A stretch of 64,000 bases of DNA from Alphaproteobacteria bacterium (GCA_017302165.1 JAFLCW010000001.1:868001-932000), one strand, 5' to 3'; counted from the stretch's first letter, positions 8,483 through 17,392 are shown. Numbers and translations are program-made. The notes: generated from the sequence alone by a model not told the origin.

Positions 8483-8872
8483 TCAGGAGGTTCCTTTGTC
8501 TTCCTTCTTCTTATCATCAGTCAAAAGCGCATCAAAGGGATTTGGTTGCCCATTGGCGCGATACACATAAGACATGATTTCGGCCACGGCTGAAAAAGCT
8601 TCGGGCGGGATGGGGCTATCGATTTCAATGGCCGCCAGCATTTCGGCCAGCGCGCTATCTTCCCGGATACGGATGTCATTGTCATAAGCCAGTTGCAGGA
8701 TTTGCTCGGCAATTTTTCCCCGTCCGGCCGCTACCACCTGAGGCACCTTGCGTTCCAGCGTGCGGTCTTTAAGCGCGACAGCGGTCTGGCGCTTTGATTT
8801 TTCCTTTATATTCAAAGGCTTTAGCGGATCATCCGCCGCAGGGTTCAGGGGGTCGGGGTCATGGGTGGTCAT
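8483..8872 (-). CDS. FlhB C-terminal-domain-like protein (FhlB type)
   Basis: The 129-residue protein matches the cytoplasmic C-terminal domain of FlhB: VPQVVAAGRGKIAEQILQLA, then IRIREDSALAEMLAA, and IPPEAFSAVAEIMSYVYR, which parallels IPPEHYKAVAEVISYVFR of the full FlhB at 11288. There are no membrane spans and the self-cleaving NPTH motif is absent. Such stand-alone FlhB2/FhlB proteins occur in many flagellar clusters and can partly replace the FlhB domain. ATG 8872 is used; a GTG at 8878 is two codons earlier. Its start region overlaps the sigma-54-type promoter of the divergent flgB operon. Confidence 0.8.
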   Translation of the reverse strand: MTTHDPDPLNPAADDPLKPLNIKEKSKRQTAVALKDRTLERKVPQVVAAGRGKIAEQILQLAYDNDIRIREDSALAEMLAAIEIDSPIPPEAFSAVAEIMSYVYRANGQPNPFDALLTDDKKKEDKGTS

Positions 8873-8888
8873 TGGCACGGTTTCTGCA
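8872..8888 (+). promoter_or_regulatory. sigma-54-type promoter of the flgB operon
   Basis: TTGGCACG, four bases and CTGCA give the -24/-12 pattern: GG at 8874-8875 and GC at 8886-8887 with exactly 10 bases between. It points at flgB (start 8930), leaving a leader of roughly 30 bases. Sigma-54 promoters before rod and hook genes are known in alphaproteobacteria such as Caulobacter. The element covers the start codon of the divergent FlhB-like gene. Confidence 0.7.
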
Positions 8889-8929
8889 AATTTTGATCCA
8901 GAAGGTTCGCCTATTTTAAGGGGTATATG

Positions 8930-9340
8930 ATGACATTACAAAACATTCCTTTGATGAAAGCCATGAGCGCGAAGATGAATTATCTCGAAAAGCGTCAGGG
9001 CGTCCTATCGGAAAATATTGCGAATGCCGATACACCGAATTACCGCGCACGTGATCTTACCAAGGTGGATTTTGGCAGTGTCCTGAAAGATGTCGTGAAA
9101 ACAGACCGCGTGCGTCTGGCCACCACCCAGCCCGGCCATATGCCGCCGCCGGGGGAGATTGAAACCGCCAAGGATGCCAAACAAAAGATCACCTACGAAG
9201 TGGCACCTGCCGGGAATGCCGTGATTATCGAAGAGCAGATGGTCAAAGCCAACGAAACCAACATGGAATACACGTTGTTGACGAATTTAATGCGCAAGCA
9301 ATCTGGCATGATCCGCACAGCCTTAGGCCGCGGTCAGTAA
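8930..9340 (+). CDS. flgB: FlgB, flagellar proximal rod protein
   Basis: The 136-residue protein has the rod/hook family N-terminal motif VLSENIANADTPNYRARDL and a C-terminal heptad region (NETNMEYTLLTNLMRKQ). FlgB forms part of the rod that crosses the periplasm and is exported by the flagellar system, not by Sec. ATG 8930 is preferred since AAGGGG ends 6 bases before it; ATG 8927 is directly adjacent. It is the first gene of the plus-strand run to cckA. Confidence 0.93.
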   Translation: MTLQNIPLMKAMSAKMNYLEKRQGVLSENIANADTPNYRARDLTKVDFGSVLKDVVKTDRVRLATTQPGHMPPPGEIETAKDAKQKITYEVAPAGNAVIIEEQMVKANETNMEYTLLTNLMRKQSGMIRTALGRGQ

Positions 9341-9364
9341 TTATATATATTTATCAGGGAGTAA

Positions 9365-9790
9365 ATGATTATGGCGGAAGATAGTATATTCGGGGCAATG
9401 ACAACATCGGCATACGGAATGCGGGCGCAAGGTGAACGCACCCGGGTCATATCTGAAAACATCGCCAATGCGAACACGGCCGCGAATACCCCGGACAGCG
9501 AGCCGTATAACCGTAAAATCATTACGTTTAAAAATGAAATGGATCGCCAACAAGGCCAGCGTCTGGTCAAGGTGGATGATATCCGTGATGACAAGGAAAA
9601 AGATTTCCCCTTAAAATATATGCCAGACCATCCCGGGGCGAACGCCGAAGGATATGTCAAAATGCCGAACGTCAATAGCTTGATTGAGCTGACCGATATG
9701 CGGGAAGCACAACGTTCCTATGAAGCCAATCTGGGGATGATGGAACAAAGCCGAACCATGGCCCAACGAACGATTGATATGTTGAGATAA
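9365..9790 (+). CDS. flgC: FlgC, flagellar proximal rod protein
   Basis: The 141-residue product has the rod motif VISENIANANTAANTPDSEP near its N-terminus, the central YMPDHPGANAEGYVKMPNVN segment typical of FlgC, and a C-terminal DMREAQRSYEANL helix. It joins FlgB, FlgF and FlgG in the rod. A GGGAG site sits just before ATG 9365. It lies 24 bp after flgB and 38 bp before fliE, the classical order. Confidence 0.94.
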   Translation: MIMAEDSIFGAMTTSAYGMRAQGERTRVISENIANANTAANTPDSEPYNRKIITFKNEMDRQQGQRLVKVDDIRDDKEKDFPLKYMPDHPGANAEGYVKMPNVNSLIELTDMREAQRSYEANLGMMEQSRTMAQRTIDMLR

Positions 9791-9828
9791 GGTAAAATAG
9801 AGTATCTTTAACCGTAAAGGAATCATCG

Positions 9829-10140
9829 ATGGTTGATAAAATTGCCAATCCCGCCGTTGCCGCCAGTGCGTATGCCAACACGGCCAAAGGTGGATCGTTG
9901 CCCGGCATCGGACAGGAACAGGACGCTTCGTTCGGGGATGTCTTAAAAAACATGGCCGTTTCGACCATCCAGACCCTTAGAGCCGGGGAAACGGCGTCAG
10001 CTCGTGCGGTGACGGGTTCGGCCAGTCTGCCGGAAGTTGTCCAAGCCGTGAATGCCGCCGAATTGACCCTTCAAACCGTGGTGGCCGTGCGTGACCGGTT
10101 GATCGGTGCGTATCAGGAAATCATGCGGATGCCTATTTAA
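9829..10140 (+). CDS. fliE: FliE, MS ring-rod junction protein
   Basis: The 103-residue protein has the FliE C-terminal signature AVNAAELTLQTVVAVRDRLIGAYQEIMRM, here quoted only in part as VRDRLIGAYQEIMRM. FliE joins the MS ring to the rod and is the first exported substrate. AAAGGA precedes ATG 9829 at good distance. It continues the flgB-flgC order. Confidence 0.93.
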   Translation: MVDKIANPAVAASAYANTAKGGSLPGIGQEQDASFGDVLKNMAVSTIQTLRAGETASARAVTGSASLPEVVQAVNAAELTLQTVVAVRDRLIGAYQEIMRMPI

Positions 10141-10170
10141 GGCTGAGTGTTTTTATACGTAAAAAATCGG

Positions 10171-10204
10171 GGACAGGGCATTTTTTTGTTTATCTGACCT
10201 GTCT
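10171..10204. repeat. inverted repeat in the fliE-fliQ gap
   Basis: GGACAGG at 10171-10177 pairs with CCTGTCT at 10198-10204 (last pair G-T) around a 20-base loop that contains a run of seven or more T. It lies in the 85-bp gap between fliE and fliQ. A terminator is unlikely since the T run is inside the loop and the operon continues. Confidence 0.35.
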
Positions 10205-10225
10205 CTCATCTGATAGGTTATATCC

Positions 10226-10492
10226 ATGAACCAGACAGAAATTATCGAACTGGCACGCGAGGCCGTGATACTCACGTTACAGATTGGTGCACCGGTGATG
10301 ATTGTGGGGCTGATTGTCGGTGTTTTGATTGCATTGGTTCAAGCTCTGACTCAGATTCAGGAAATGACCTTAGTGTTCGTTCCCAAAATTATTGCCATTT
10401 TTGCCGCCATCTTTTTTCTGTTTCCGGCCTTTGTATCCGTCATGACCGCGTATATGCAAAGCCTTGCAGAACGCATCATCGGCATGGGATAG
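10226..10492 (+). CDS. fliQ: FliQ, flagellar export gate protein
   Basis: The 88-residue protein has two membrane spans, about residues 17-40 and 50-72, with the conserved ALTQIQEMTLVFVPKI segment between them. FliQ joins FliP and FliR in the export gate. It starts a fliQ-fliR-flhB triplet with 15-bp and 3-bp spacing. Length is normal for the family. Confidence 0.94.
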   Translation: MNQTEIIELAREAVILTLQIGAPVMIVGLIVGVLIALVQALTQIQEMTLVFVPKIIAIFAAIFFLFPAFVSVMTAYMQSLAERIIGMG

Positions 10493-10507
10493 AGGGTACA
10501 GGCAGTC

Positions 10508-11284
10508 ATGCTCACGCTCGAAACATTCCTGAGCGATATGGTCTTCGGGTTTTTCCTGATTTTCGTTCGGCTGGGCACGGCATTGATGATTATGCCGGGT
10601 CTTGGCGATTCTTTTGTTCCGCAAAATATACGTTTATTCATGGCACTCGGGTTGTCCTTTGTGATGTTACCCTTGACCTTGCCATTTGTGCCATCGCCCG
10701 TGCCGGGTATGAATATGATGTTATCCCTTATTTTCATGGAATTCGTCATTGGCTTATTGATCGGAACCGTAGCGCGTATATTAATGACCGCACTGGACAC
10801 GGCGGGGATGATTATTGCCAGTACATCAGGGTTGGCGAACGCGCAGGTGTTTAACCCGTCCATGGCCGCTCAAGGGTCTGTGGTGGGGGCGTTTTTATCG
10901 GTGACAGGGGTGCTGTTCATCTTTGCCACTAATCTTCACCACATGTTGATTTATGGATTGGTGGAAAGTTACCAGATGTTTCCTATTGGCGGCATCCCGG
11001 ATTCAGGAAGCATGGCTGACCTGATGGCGCGCACTGTATCGGTCAGTTTTATGACCGGGCTTCAGATGGCCATTCCCTTTATTGTTCTGACATTGATGGT
11101 GAATATTCTGATGGGGGTGCTCTCGCGCCTGATGCCCCAGCTTCAGGTTTTCATTCTGGTACTCCCGGTTCAGATTATCCTGACCTTGCTGGTTCTTTCC
11201 CTCACGCTATCATCCATGTATTTATTCTGGGCAACCCAGTTTCAAGACGGCATCACGTTTTTTTATCAATCGGCGGGAAAATAA
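10508..11284 (+). CDS. fliR: FliR, flagellar export gate protein
   Basis: The 258-residue membrane protein has about six spans and FliR features such as FVRLGTALMIMPGLGDSFVP near the N-terminus and the segment EFVIGLLIGTVARI. FliR completes the FliP-FliQ-FliR gate, and FlhB wraps around it. The stop is 3 bp before flhB, which implies coupled translation. Confidence 0.93.
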   Translation: MLTLETFLSDMVFGFFLIFVRLGTALMIMPGLGDSFVPQNIRLFMALGLSFVMLPLTLPFVPSPVPGMNMMLSLIFMEFVIGLLIGTVARILMTALDTAGMIIASTSGLANAQVFNPSMAAQGSVVGAFLSVTGVLFIFATNLHHMLIYGLVESYQMFPIGGIPDSGSMADLMARTVSVSFMTGLQMAIPFIVLTLMVNILMGVLSRLMPQLQVFILVLPVQIILTLLVLSLTLSSMYLFWATQFQDGITFFYQSAGK

Positions 11285-11287
11285 CCC

Positions 11288-12370
11288 ATGGCCGAAAGTG
11301 ATAACGAAGCCGACGATTCCCAGAAAACCGAAGACCCCACACCCAAAAAACTGGAAGATGCACGAAATAAGGGACAGGTGGCTCTGTCCCGTGAGATTAA
11401 TAACTGGGTGATCCTGTTTATGGGGACTCTGGTCATTTTGGCCGTGGGCCCCGGCATGATGATGTCATTGGCGAAATATCTTCAAACCTATATTGAACAG
11501 GCACATGCGCTACCGCCTCCGCCAGGGGGGATGGGTGTTGTTGTCGCTGACTCGTTTATCGAGATTTTAAAGATTCTGGCTGTGCCGTTTATACTCATGA
11601 TGGTGGCGGCTTTTTTGGGAACGTTTGTTCAAATTGGCGCGCTGTTTTCATTTGAGACCATCAAGCCGGATATCAGCAAGATATCGCTGATCCAGGGGTT
11701 CACGCGGCTTTTTTCCGGACGGGCGATTGTTGAGTTCATTAAGGGGATATTGAAACTGGTGGTAATTGGGGTGGTGGGGGCGATGTTGCTCTTCCCATTT
11801 TTAGGCAATCTGGATCACATGGTGGGGCTTCCTTTACGTGAGACCCTGTTTGAAATTTCGGACATGACACGCCGGCTCATGATTGGGGTACTGGTGGCAC
11901 TCTTGATCATTGCCGTTCTGGATTTGGTGTATCAACGTACCGAGCATTACAAAAAAATGCGGATGACCAAGCAGGAGTTAAAGGACGAATATAAACAATC
12001 CGAAGGTGATCCGCATGTAAAGGCAAAGTTGCGCCAGTTACGGCAGGAAAAAGCCCGCGCCCGGATGATGCAGGCTGTTCCAACCGCCGATGTCATTATC
12101 ACGAACCCAACCCATTTTTCGATTGCCTTGAAATACGATCCAGATGAAATGGCCGCCCCGACACTGGTCGCCAAGGGGGTTGATGATCTGGCGCTACGTA
12201 TTCGGGAAGTCGCCAAGGAACATGATGTGCCGTTGGTGCAAAACCCCCCGTTGGCGCGTGTTCTTTTCGATAAGGTTGAGGTGGATGAGGCGATCCCGCC
12301 TGAACATTACAAGGCGGTGGCCGAGGTCATCTCCTATGTCTTCCGTTTAAAGGGAAAACTTAAGGTTTAG
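11288..12370 (+). CDS. flhB: FlhB, export substrate-specificity switch
   Basis: The 360-residue protein opens with the typical QKTEDPTPKKLEDARNKGQV segment, has four membrane spans and a cytoplasmic domain with the self-cleaving motif NPTH (IITNPTHFSIALKYD). Cleavage between Asn and Pro switches export from rod/hook to filament subunits. The C-terminal domain closely parallels the separate FlhB-like protein at 8483-8872. The gene is of normal length and ends 51 bp before cckA. Confidence 0.96.
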   Translation: MAESDNEADDSQKTEDPTPKKLEDARNKGQVALSREINNWVILFMGTLVILAVGPGMMMSLAKYLQTYIEQAHALPPPPGGMGVVVADSFIEILKILAVPFILMMVAAFLGTFVQIGALFSFETIKPDISKISLIQGFTRLFSGRAIVEFIKGILKLVVIGVVGAMLLFPFLGNLDHMVGLPLRETLFEISDMTRRLMIGVLVALLIIAVLDLVYQRTEHYKKMRMTKQELKDEYKQSEGDPHVKAKLRQLRQEKARARMMQAVPTADVIITNPTHFSIALKYDPDEMAAPTLVAKGVDDLALRIREVAKEHDVPLVQNPPLARVLFDKVEVDEAIPPEHYKAVAEVISYVFRLKGKLKV

Positions 12371-12421
12371 GCTACCTGTGCACTGGTCAATATCCTCTGA
12401 AAATGGCATTCTGGCACTCTG

Positions 12422-14920
12422 ATGCCGTTAGATCACAGCGATTTTATCAAAAAATACCATACGCCGCCCGATCAGGCGGCAATCACGCATAAAAGAATCC
12501 GTAAAATTCTTATCTCCACACTGATCCTCATTGTCTATGTCGTGGGGTGCGTCATTCTGGCGGCGGTGCTGGGGATTGATCAATCGACTATGCTCGCGGC
12601 GGCGTTACTTTTTTTGTTGGCGGCTTTTGTTGGCTTTACGGTTCAGGATTTTCTGGGACGTCAGGCCGATAAAGAAAAAGAACGCCTTGTCATTCGTGAG
12701 GTACTAGAGGGATCGAGAGGGGCACGCTTGATCACCGATGGCGCGGATAATACGTTTTTCGCTAATCAGCGTTTTTTTGAATTATGCGGTAAAAAATCGC
12801 TCCCCGGGCTTCCGGCTTTGGCGGCTCTGTTCGAAGATAATGCCGAAGCGTTTAATCACTTCCGGCTTTTGTCTGAACAGGCACATCGGGGGTTAACGGA
12901 TTCCATTGAACTTCGTACAGGTCACGAAGAACGGGAACGCTGGTTCCTGGTCACGGCACAACCTATCGCCGGATGGGCGGGATATGTGCATTGGCGGGTG
13001 GATGATATTACCCGCCAGCGTGATTTGGATCGGTCGGTGCGCGAGGAGCGGGAAAAACTGATTGATTTCACGGATAATGCCCCCGTTGGATTTTATTCGA
13101 CCGATGAAACAGGCCGGTTTGTATTTGTGAATGCAACGCTGGCGCGATGGCTGGGGACGGATATTCAAACATTACTATCAGATGGACGTCTTCATACCTA
13201 TATGGTGACACCCCCGATGGGGGCACTTCCCCATGATATTACAGAGAAAGGCGGCGTTCGGCAGGTGGCCGAAATCACGATGAAGGGGCCCTATGGCACC
13301 AGCTTTCAGGCGCAGATTTCGCAGGCCGTTCACCAAGAAGCCGAAGGTCTGGTGCGTACCCGCGGCGTGGTACACGACTTGACGTCTGAGCGCGAAATGC
13401 GCCGCGCGCTCGAAGCGTCAGAAGACAGGTTCCAGCGTTTCTTTGAAGAAGCCCCGCTTGGGATTGTGCTGATTGATTCAGCCGGGAAGATTAAAGATTG
13501 TAATGTCGAACTGGCGGAGATGCTGGGTCAAACGATTGAGCAGATCGAGGGAAAATCCTTCCGCGACATCATGTCCGAAGATGACCGCGATACGGTCTTC
13601 ATGGCGATGAGCCGGATCGGACAGGGGGAGCAGATGTCGGCACCCATGGAAATTACCCTTCGAGGACACAAGGATGTATCTGTGCAGATGCATGCCCGCC
13701 GTTTCAAAGGAAGCGATCATATTGTGCTTCACTTTATCGACCTGACGGATCAAAAACTGCTCGAGGCGCAATTTATCCAGTCACAAAAAATGCAGGCCGT
13801 GGGGCAACTGGCGGGTGGTGTGGCACATGACTTTAACAATTTGCTGACAGCTATTATCGGTTTTTGTGATCTGTTATTGTTGAGGCACAAGCCAGGAGAT
13901 CCTTCCTTTGGCGATATCATGCAGGTGAAACAGAATTCCAATCGTGCCGCCAATCTGGTGCGTCAATTATTGGCGTTCTCCCGGCAACAGACTTTGCGCC
14001 CGAAGGTTCAGGATATGACTGATATTCTGGTCGAAGTCTCCCATCTAATCCGCCGGTTGATTGGTGCGAATATCGAGCTCGATCTCGTGCATGGACAATC
14101 GCTGGGTCTGGTCAAGGTCGATGTAGGGCAAATGGAACAGGTGCTGGTTAATCTGGCTGTGAATGCCCGTGATGCGATTGGGGACAAAGGCGGTAAACTG
14201 ACGATTGCAACGTCTAATTTTGAAAATGATAAACCCCTGAAACGTGCCAGTGAATCTATGCCCCCGGGCGCATGGGTCAAGATTGAATTTTCAGATACCG
14301 GATGCGGCATCCCCGAAGAGAATATGGTTCGCATTTTTGAACCGTTTTTCACGACCAAGGATGTGGGGCAGGGCACCGGGTTGGGGCTGGCCACTGTCTT
14401 TGGGATCATCCGCCAGACTGGGGGCTATGTTCATGTCGAAAGCACGGTTAATGTCGGGACAACATTTTCGATTTATCTCCCCCGTCTTTCGGAAAGCGAA
14501 ATCAAGGAAAGTGCCGAAGACCGTAAACAGGAAGACGAACCACAGGGTGACTTGACCGGCACCGCACGTATCTTGCTGGTTGAAGATGAAGATGCTGTGC
14601 GTACGTTCTCGACCCGGGCGCTCACCAACAAAGGATACGAAGTGCTGTCTGCCGAAAGTGGTGAGGCAGGGCTTTCCCTGATGGAACAAAGCGAAGGTAA
14701 AAAAATAGATCTTCTGATTACCGATGTCATGATGCCCGGTATGGATGGCCCCACGATGGCCAAACAAATCCGGGCGCGTTATCCGGATTTAAAAATTATT
14801 TTTATTTCAGGGTATACCGAAGACAAACTGAAAGACCATATGGGGGATAATATTTTCTTCCTGCCGAAGCCCTTTACACTCAAGCAATTAGCCGCGAAGG
14901 TCAAAGAGGTCATGGGCTAG
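12422..14920 (+). CDS. cckA: CckA-type hybrid histidine kinase
   Basis: The 832-residue protein has two N-terminal membrane spans (about 29-51 and 55-75), PAS-type sensory regions (about 95-440), a HisKA domain with the phospho-histidine H469 in GGVAHDFNNLL, a HATPase domain (NLAVNARDAI, DTGCGIPEENM, GTGLGLATVFGI) and a C-terminal receiver with D768 (ITDVMMPGMDG). This layout and the H-box match CckA, which sends phosphate through ChpT to CtrA and CpdR and controls the cell cycle and motility in alphaproteobacteria. Placement after flhB is one I recall from Rhodospirillales. ctrA and chpT are not in the window. I see no clear ribosome site before ATG 12422. Confidence 0.9.
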   Translation: MPLDHSDFIKKYHTPPDQAAITHKRIRKILISTLILIVYVVGCVILAAVLGIDQSTMLAAALLFLLAAFVGFTVQDFLGRQADKEKERLVIREVLEGSRGARLITDGADNTFFANQRFFELCGKKSLPGLPALAALFEDNAEAFNHFRLLSEQAHRGLTDSIELRTGHEERERWFLVTAQPIAGWAGYVHWRVDDITRQRDLDRSVREEREKLIDFTDNAPVGFYSTDETGRFVFVNATLARWLGTDIQTLLSDGRLHTYMVTPPMGALPHDITEKGGVRQVAEITMKGPYGTSFQAQISQAVHQEAEGLVRTRGVVHDLTSEREMRRALEASEDRFQRFFEEAPLGIVLIDSAGKIKDCNVELAEMLGQTIEQIEGKSFRDIMSEDDRDTVFMAMSRIGQGEQMSAPMEITLRGHKDVSVQMHARRFKGSDHIVLHFIDLTDQKLLEAQFIQSQKMQAVGQLAGGVAHDFNNLLTAIIGFCDLLLLRHKPGDPSFGDIMQVKQNSNRAANLVRQLLAFSRQQTLRPKVQDMTDILVEVSHLIRRLIGANIELDLVHGQSLGLVKVDVGQMEQVLVNLAVNARDAIGDKGGKLTIATSNFENDKPLKRASESMPPGAWVKIEFSDTGCGIPEENMVRIFEPFFTTKDVGQGTGLGLATVFGIIRQTGGYVHVESTVNVGTTFSIYLPRLSESEIKESAEDRKQEDEPQGDLTGTARILLVEDEDAVRTFSTRALTNKGYEVLSAESGEAGLSLMEQSEGKKIDLLITDVMMPGMDGPTMAKQIRARYPDLKIIFISGYTEDKLKDHMGDNIFFLPKPFTLKQLAAKVKEVMG

Positions 14921-14925
14921 ATTGA

Positions 14926-16047
14926 TTATTGTATCAGTTTCTGAAAGATGGACGTCTTTTGTATTTCTTTTGCCGCTAATTCATGTGCCAGTCCATTCCA
15001 GTGGGCATCTGACGGAAATTCAAACTTCTGCTTGTTTTTTTGGTAATGCGCCGCCATGACAGGTTCCATGTCAATCACGTGATATCCTTTTTGTCTGGCC
15101 TGCGTGATCACATAACGGCGCATCACATCAAAATAATATCCACGTTCTGATTCTGGCTTGCCGATATAAATATCCCCCCGACTGGCATCCATGATCAAAA
15201 TGATATCTTTGGGCTTTAAACCGCTATTCTGTGGAAGTTGCGCTAAAAAAAGATCAACGGCCATTTTTGAATCTGCCATCCGCTGTGAATCTGTATCTGC
15301 CGACGTGTTCCCGGCATAAACGGCTTCTGGCATATCCTGCCGCATCAGGAATTGTTTTATTTTTGCCCATGTCTGCCACGCGGAGAGGTTAAAAAAGATA
15401 TAACGCGCCAAGGCAGAACGCTTGATGATATCCCGCTTCCAGTTGGGATGATATTCCTGAATCAGGCGCGGTACCATACGGCCTTGCTCATCCGGGGCGA
15501 ATTGATGAAACACTTGCTTTAAATCATAGGCTGGCAGGCTTTCGTCAAAATCATTTCCCACAATCAAAATGGTCAAGGCCTGAGGGCGATATGTATCATG
15601 GGCATATCGTGCCCATACCAGATATTGGCTTAAAGGCGCGCCGCTGGCCGCGAAACTATAGATGCGGGCGTGGTTTTCTGACTCTTGGGCGAGACGACCC
15701 TGAAGCGTCTGTGCATAAGGCACCATGAGGGATTCAATATATGAATCACCAATCACGGCCATCAGAGGACGTGTGTCTGCCGGGTCATAATCCTGATCAT
15801 TCACAAAACCGTCGTTATTGACTCGTCCCTGATTGACGATTTGAAAATTCCATTCATCCGACCAGGTAAAATTCTGATTTGGGGTGAAGCGGGCAATGGG
15901 TTGATCCTGTGTCACCGCCTGTGTGGAGAGGCCTGTCCCGACGGGCAGGAAACGCAAGGTAATTTCCAGCAGGCCGACCACCATTAAAACAGGAAGGATC
16001 AAGGCAATGGCGATAAAGAGTTTTTCACGAGAGGGTGCGTGGGTCAT
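14926..16047 (-). CDS. membrane-anchored SGNH/AlgX-like protein
   Basis: The 373-residue product has an N-terminal membrane anchor (about 11-31, FIAIALILPVLMVVGLLEI) and an SGNH hydrolase fold: the Ser block is MAVIGDSYIES and the Asp-His block is SDAHWNGLAHELAA near the C-terminus. The latter resembles the DxHW motif of AlgX/AlgJ polysaccharide O-acetyltransferases. A periplasmic acyl transferase or esterase is likely; the substrate is unknown. ATG 16047 is chosen because the anchor follows at once; longer frames to 16167 add residues without a good site. It converges on cckA and diverges from recA. Confidence 0.6.
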   Translation of the reverse strand: MTHAPSREKLFIAIALILPVLMVVGLLEITLRFLPVGTGLSTQAVTQDQPIARFTPNQNFTWSDEWNFQIVNQGRVNNDGFVNDQDYDPADTRPLMAVIGDSYIESLMVPYAQTLQGRLAQESENHARIYSFAASGAPLSQYLVWARYAHDTYRPQALTILIVGNDFDESLPAYDLKQVFHQFAPDEQGRMVPRLIQEYHPNWKRDIIKRSALARYIFFNLSAWQTWAKIKQFLMRQDMPEAVYAGNTSADTDSQRMADSKMAVDLFLAQLPQNSGLKPKDIILIMDASRGDIYIGKPESERGYYFDVMRRYVITQARQKGYHVIDMEPVMAAHYQKNKQKFEFPSDAHWNGLAHELAAKEIQKTSIFQKLIQ

Positions 16048-16118
16048 GACTGTGTCATGACAGGCAGAGAAGGGGATCGTCAACCCATTCCCCCCAGAAG
16101 AACACATTATGCCAAAAT

Positions 16119-16133
16119 GTTCTTTTTTTGTTC
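16119..16133 (+). promoter_or_regulatory. LexA/SOS box of recA
   Basis: GTTC, seven T and GTTC match exactly the alphaproteobacterial LexA operator GTTC-N7-GTTC. It lies just before the recA promoter elements and about 126 bases before the recA start. It is also inside the divergent region shared with the SGNH gene. Confidence 0.8.
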
Positions 16134-16140
16134 TTTTTTC

Positions 16141-16168
16141 TTGATCATGGGAACAAAAAGAGTACAAT
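16141..16168 (+). promoter_or_regulatory. sigma-70 promoter of recA
   Basis: TTGATC at 16141-16146 and TACAAT at 16163-16168 are 16 bases apart, both close to consensus. The LexA box ends 7 bases upstream of the -35, so repressor bound there could hinder polymerase. Confidence 0.65.
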
Positions 16169-16258
16169 CAATATCAGAATCGCCTGTGGGTCACTTATTC
16201 GGCCTCTGCCGGCTTCATTGAAACCCTGTACCGACTATGCCAGAAAGGACATATTCCC

Positions 16259-17392
16259 ATGACCGTCACCCCCTTTAAGAAAGAGAGCAATAGCATGATG
16301 GAAGGTAAAAACCCCGTGGAGCGTCAAAAAGCCCTCGAAGCGGCACTCACCCAGATTGAACGCGCCTTTGGTAAAGGCTCTGTCATGAAATTGAATGCCG
16401 AACATAACCCGATGGAAATCGAAGCGGTGTCGACAGGATCGCTGGGTCTTGATATCGGTCTTGGCATTGGTGGCTTACCCCGGGGACGGATCACGGAAAT
16501 TTATGGTCCCGAAAGCTCAGGTAAAACAACCCTTGCCCTTCATGTGATTGCCGAAGCACAGAAAGCAGGTGGCACCTGTGCGGTCGTGGACGCGGAACAT
16601 GCGCTGGATCCATCCTATGCGAAAAAATTAGGAGTGGATGTCGATAATTTGCTCATCTCTCAACCAGATACGGGTGAGCAAGCTCTTGAAATTGCCGATA
16701 CGCTCGTACGATCCGGTGCGATAGATGTTTTGGTCATCGATTCAGTGGCGGCCTTGGTGCCCCGTGCCGAACTGGAAGGTGAAATGGGTGATAGCCATGT
16801 GGGACTTCAGGCGCGCCTGATGTCACAGGCTTTGCGTAAAATTACCGGATCTATTTCTCGTTCCCGGTGTGTGGTGATTTTCATCAACCAGATTCGCATG
16901 AAAATTGGCGTGATGTTTGGTTCACCTGAAACGACAACGGGTGGAAACGCCTTGAAATTCTATGCCTCAGTGCGTCTTGATATTCGCCGCATTGGTTCGA
17001 TTAAAGAGCGCGAAACGGCGGTGGGTAACCAGACGCGGGTCAAGGTGGTCAAAAATAAAATGGCACCGCCCTTCCGTCAGGTCGAATTTGACATCATGTA
17101 CGGGGAAGGTATCTCCAAAACAGGTGAAATCATTGATCTGGGCGTACAGGCCGGGGTTGTTGAAAAATCGGGTGCGTGGTTTGCCGCCGAGGGTGAGCGC
17201 ATTGGGCAAGGCCGTGAAAACGCCAAGCAATATCTGCGGGATCATCCAGACATGATGGCGACTCTTGAGCACAAGATCCGGGAAAAATCAGGAGTCATGT
17301 CCGAAGCCATGCTGGCGGGTCCTGAATCAGACTCTGATCCGGCGTCTGAAGATGAAGCACCCGCACCAAAATCTAAAAAATCCGCAGGATAA
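16259..17392 (+). CDS. recA: RecA recombinase
   Basis: The 377-residue protein has the Walker A motif GPESSGKT at 83-90, [19 protein letters not shown], the loop regions [16 protein letters not shown] and [13 protein letters not shown], and an acidic C-terminal tail. It forms filaments on single-stranded DNA for recombination and drives LexA self-cleavage. AAAGGA precedes ATG 16259; a second Met pair lies 12 codons in. An SOS box and a good promoter lie upstream, and a strong terminator follows, so it is a single-gene unit. Confidence 0.98.
   Translation: MTVTPFKKESNSMMEGKNPVERQKALEAALTQIERAFGKGSVMKLNAEHNPMEIEAVSTGSLGLDIGLGIGGLPRGRITEIYGPESSGKTTLALHVIAEAQKAGGTCAVVDAEHALDPSYAKKLGVDVDNLLISQPDTGEQALEIADTLVRSGAIDVLVIDSVAALVPRAELEGEMGDSHVGLQARLMSQALRKITGSISRSRCVVIFINQIRMKIGVMFGSPETTTGGNALKFYASVRLDIRRIGSIKERETAVGNQTRVKVVKNKMAPPFRQVEFDIMYGEGISKTGEIIDLGVQAGVVEKSGAWFAAEGERIGQGRENAKQYLRDHPDMMATLEHKIREKSGVMSEAMLAGPESDSDPASEDEAPAPKSKKSAG

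Noticed and set aside
10171-10204. Terminator between fliE and fliQ
   Set aside because: The T run is inside the loop of the inverted repeat and the genes continue in normal operon order.
10357-10863. 168-codon minus-strand ORF over fliQ and fliR
   Set aside because: Lies antisense to two certain genes, with no start signal and composition of a shadow frame.
12412-12425. Sigma-54-like element before cckA (TGGCAC ... TGC)
   Set aside because: Only 9 bases separate GG and GC; the rule is 10. It also overlaps the start codon.
14291-14767. 158-codon minus-strand ORF within cckA
   Set aside because: Antisense to the kinase and receiver domains, no independent support.
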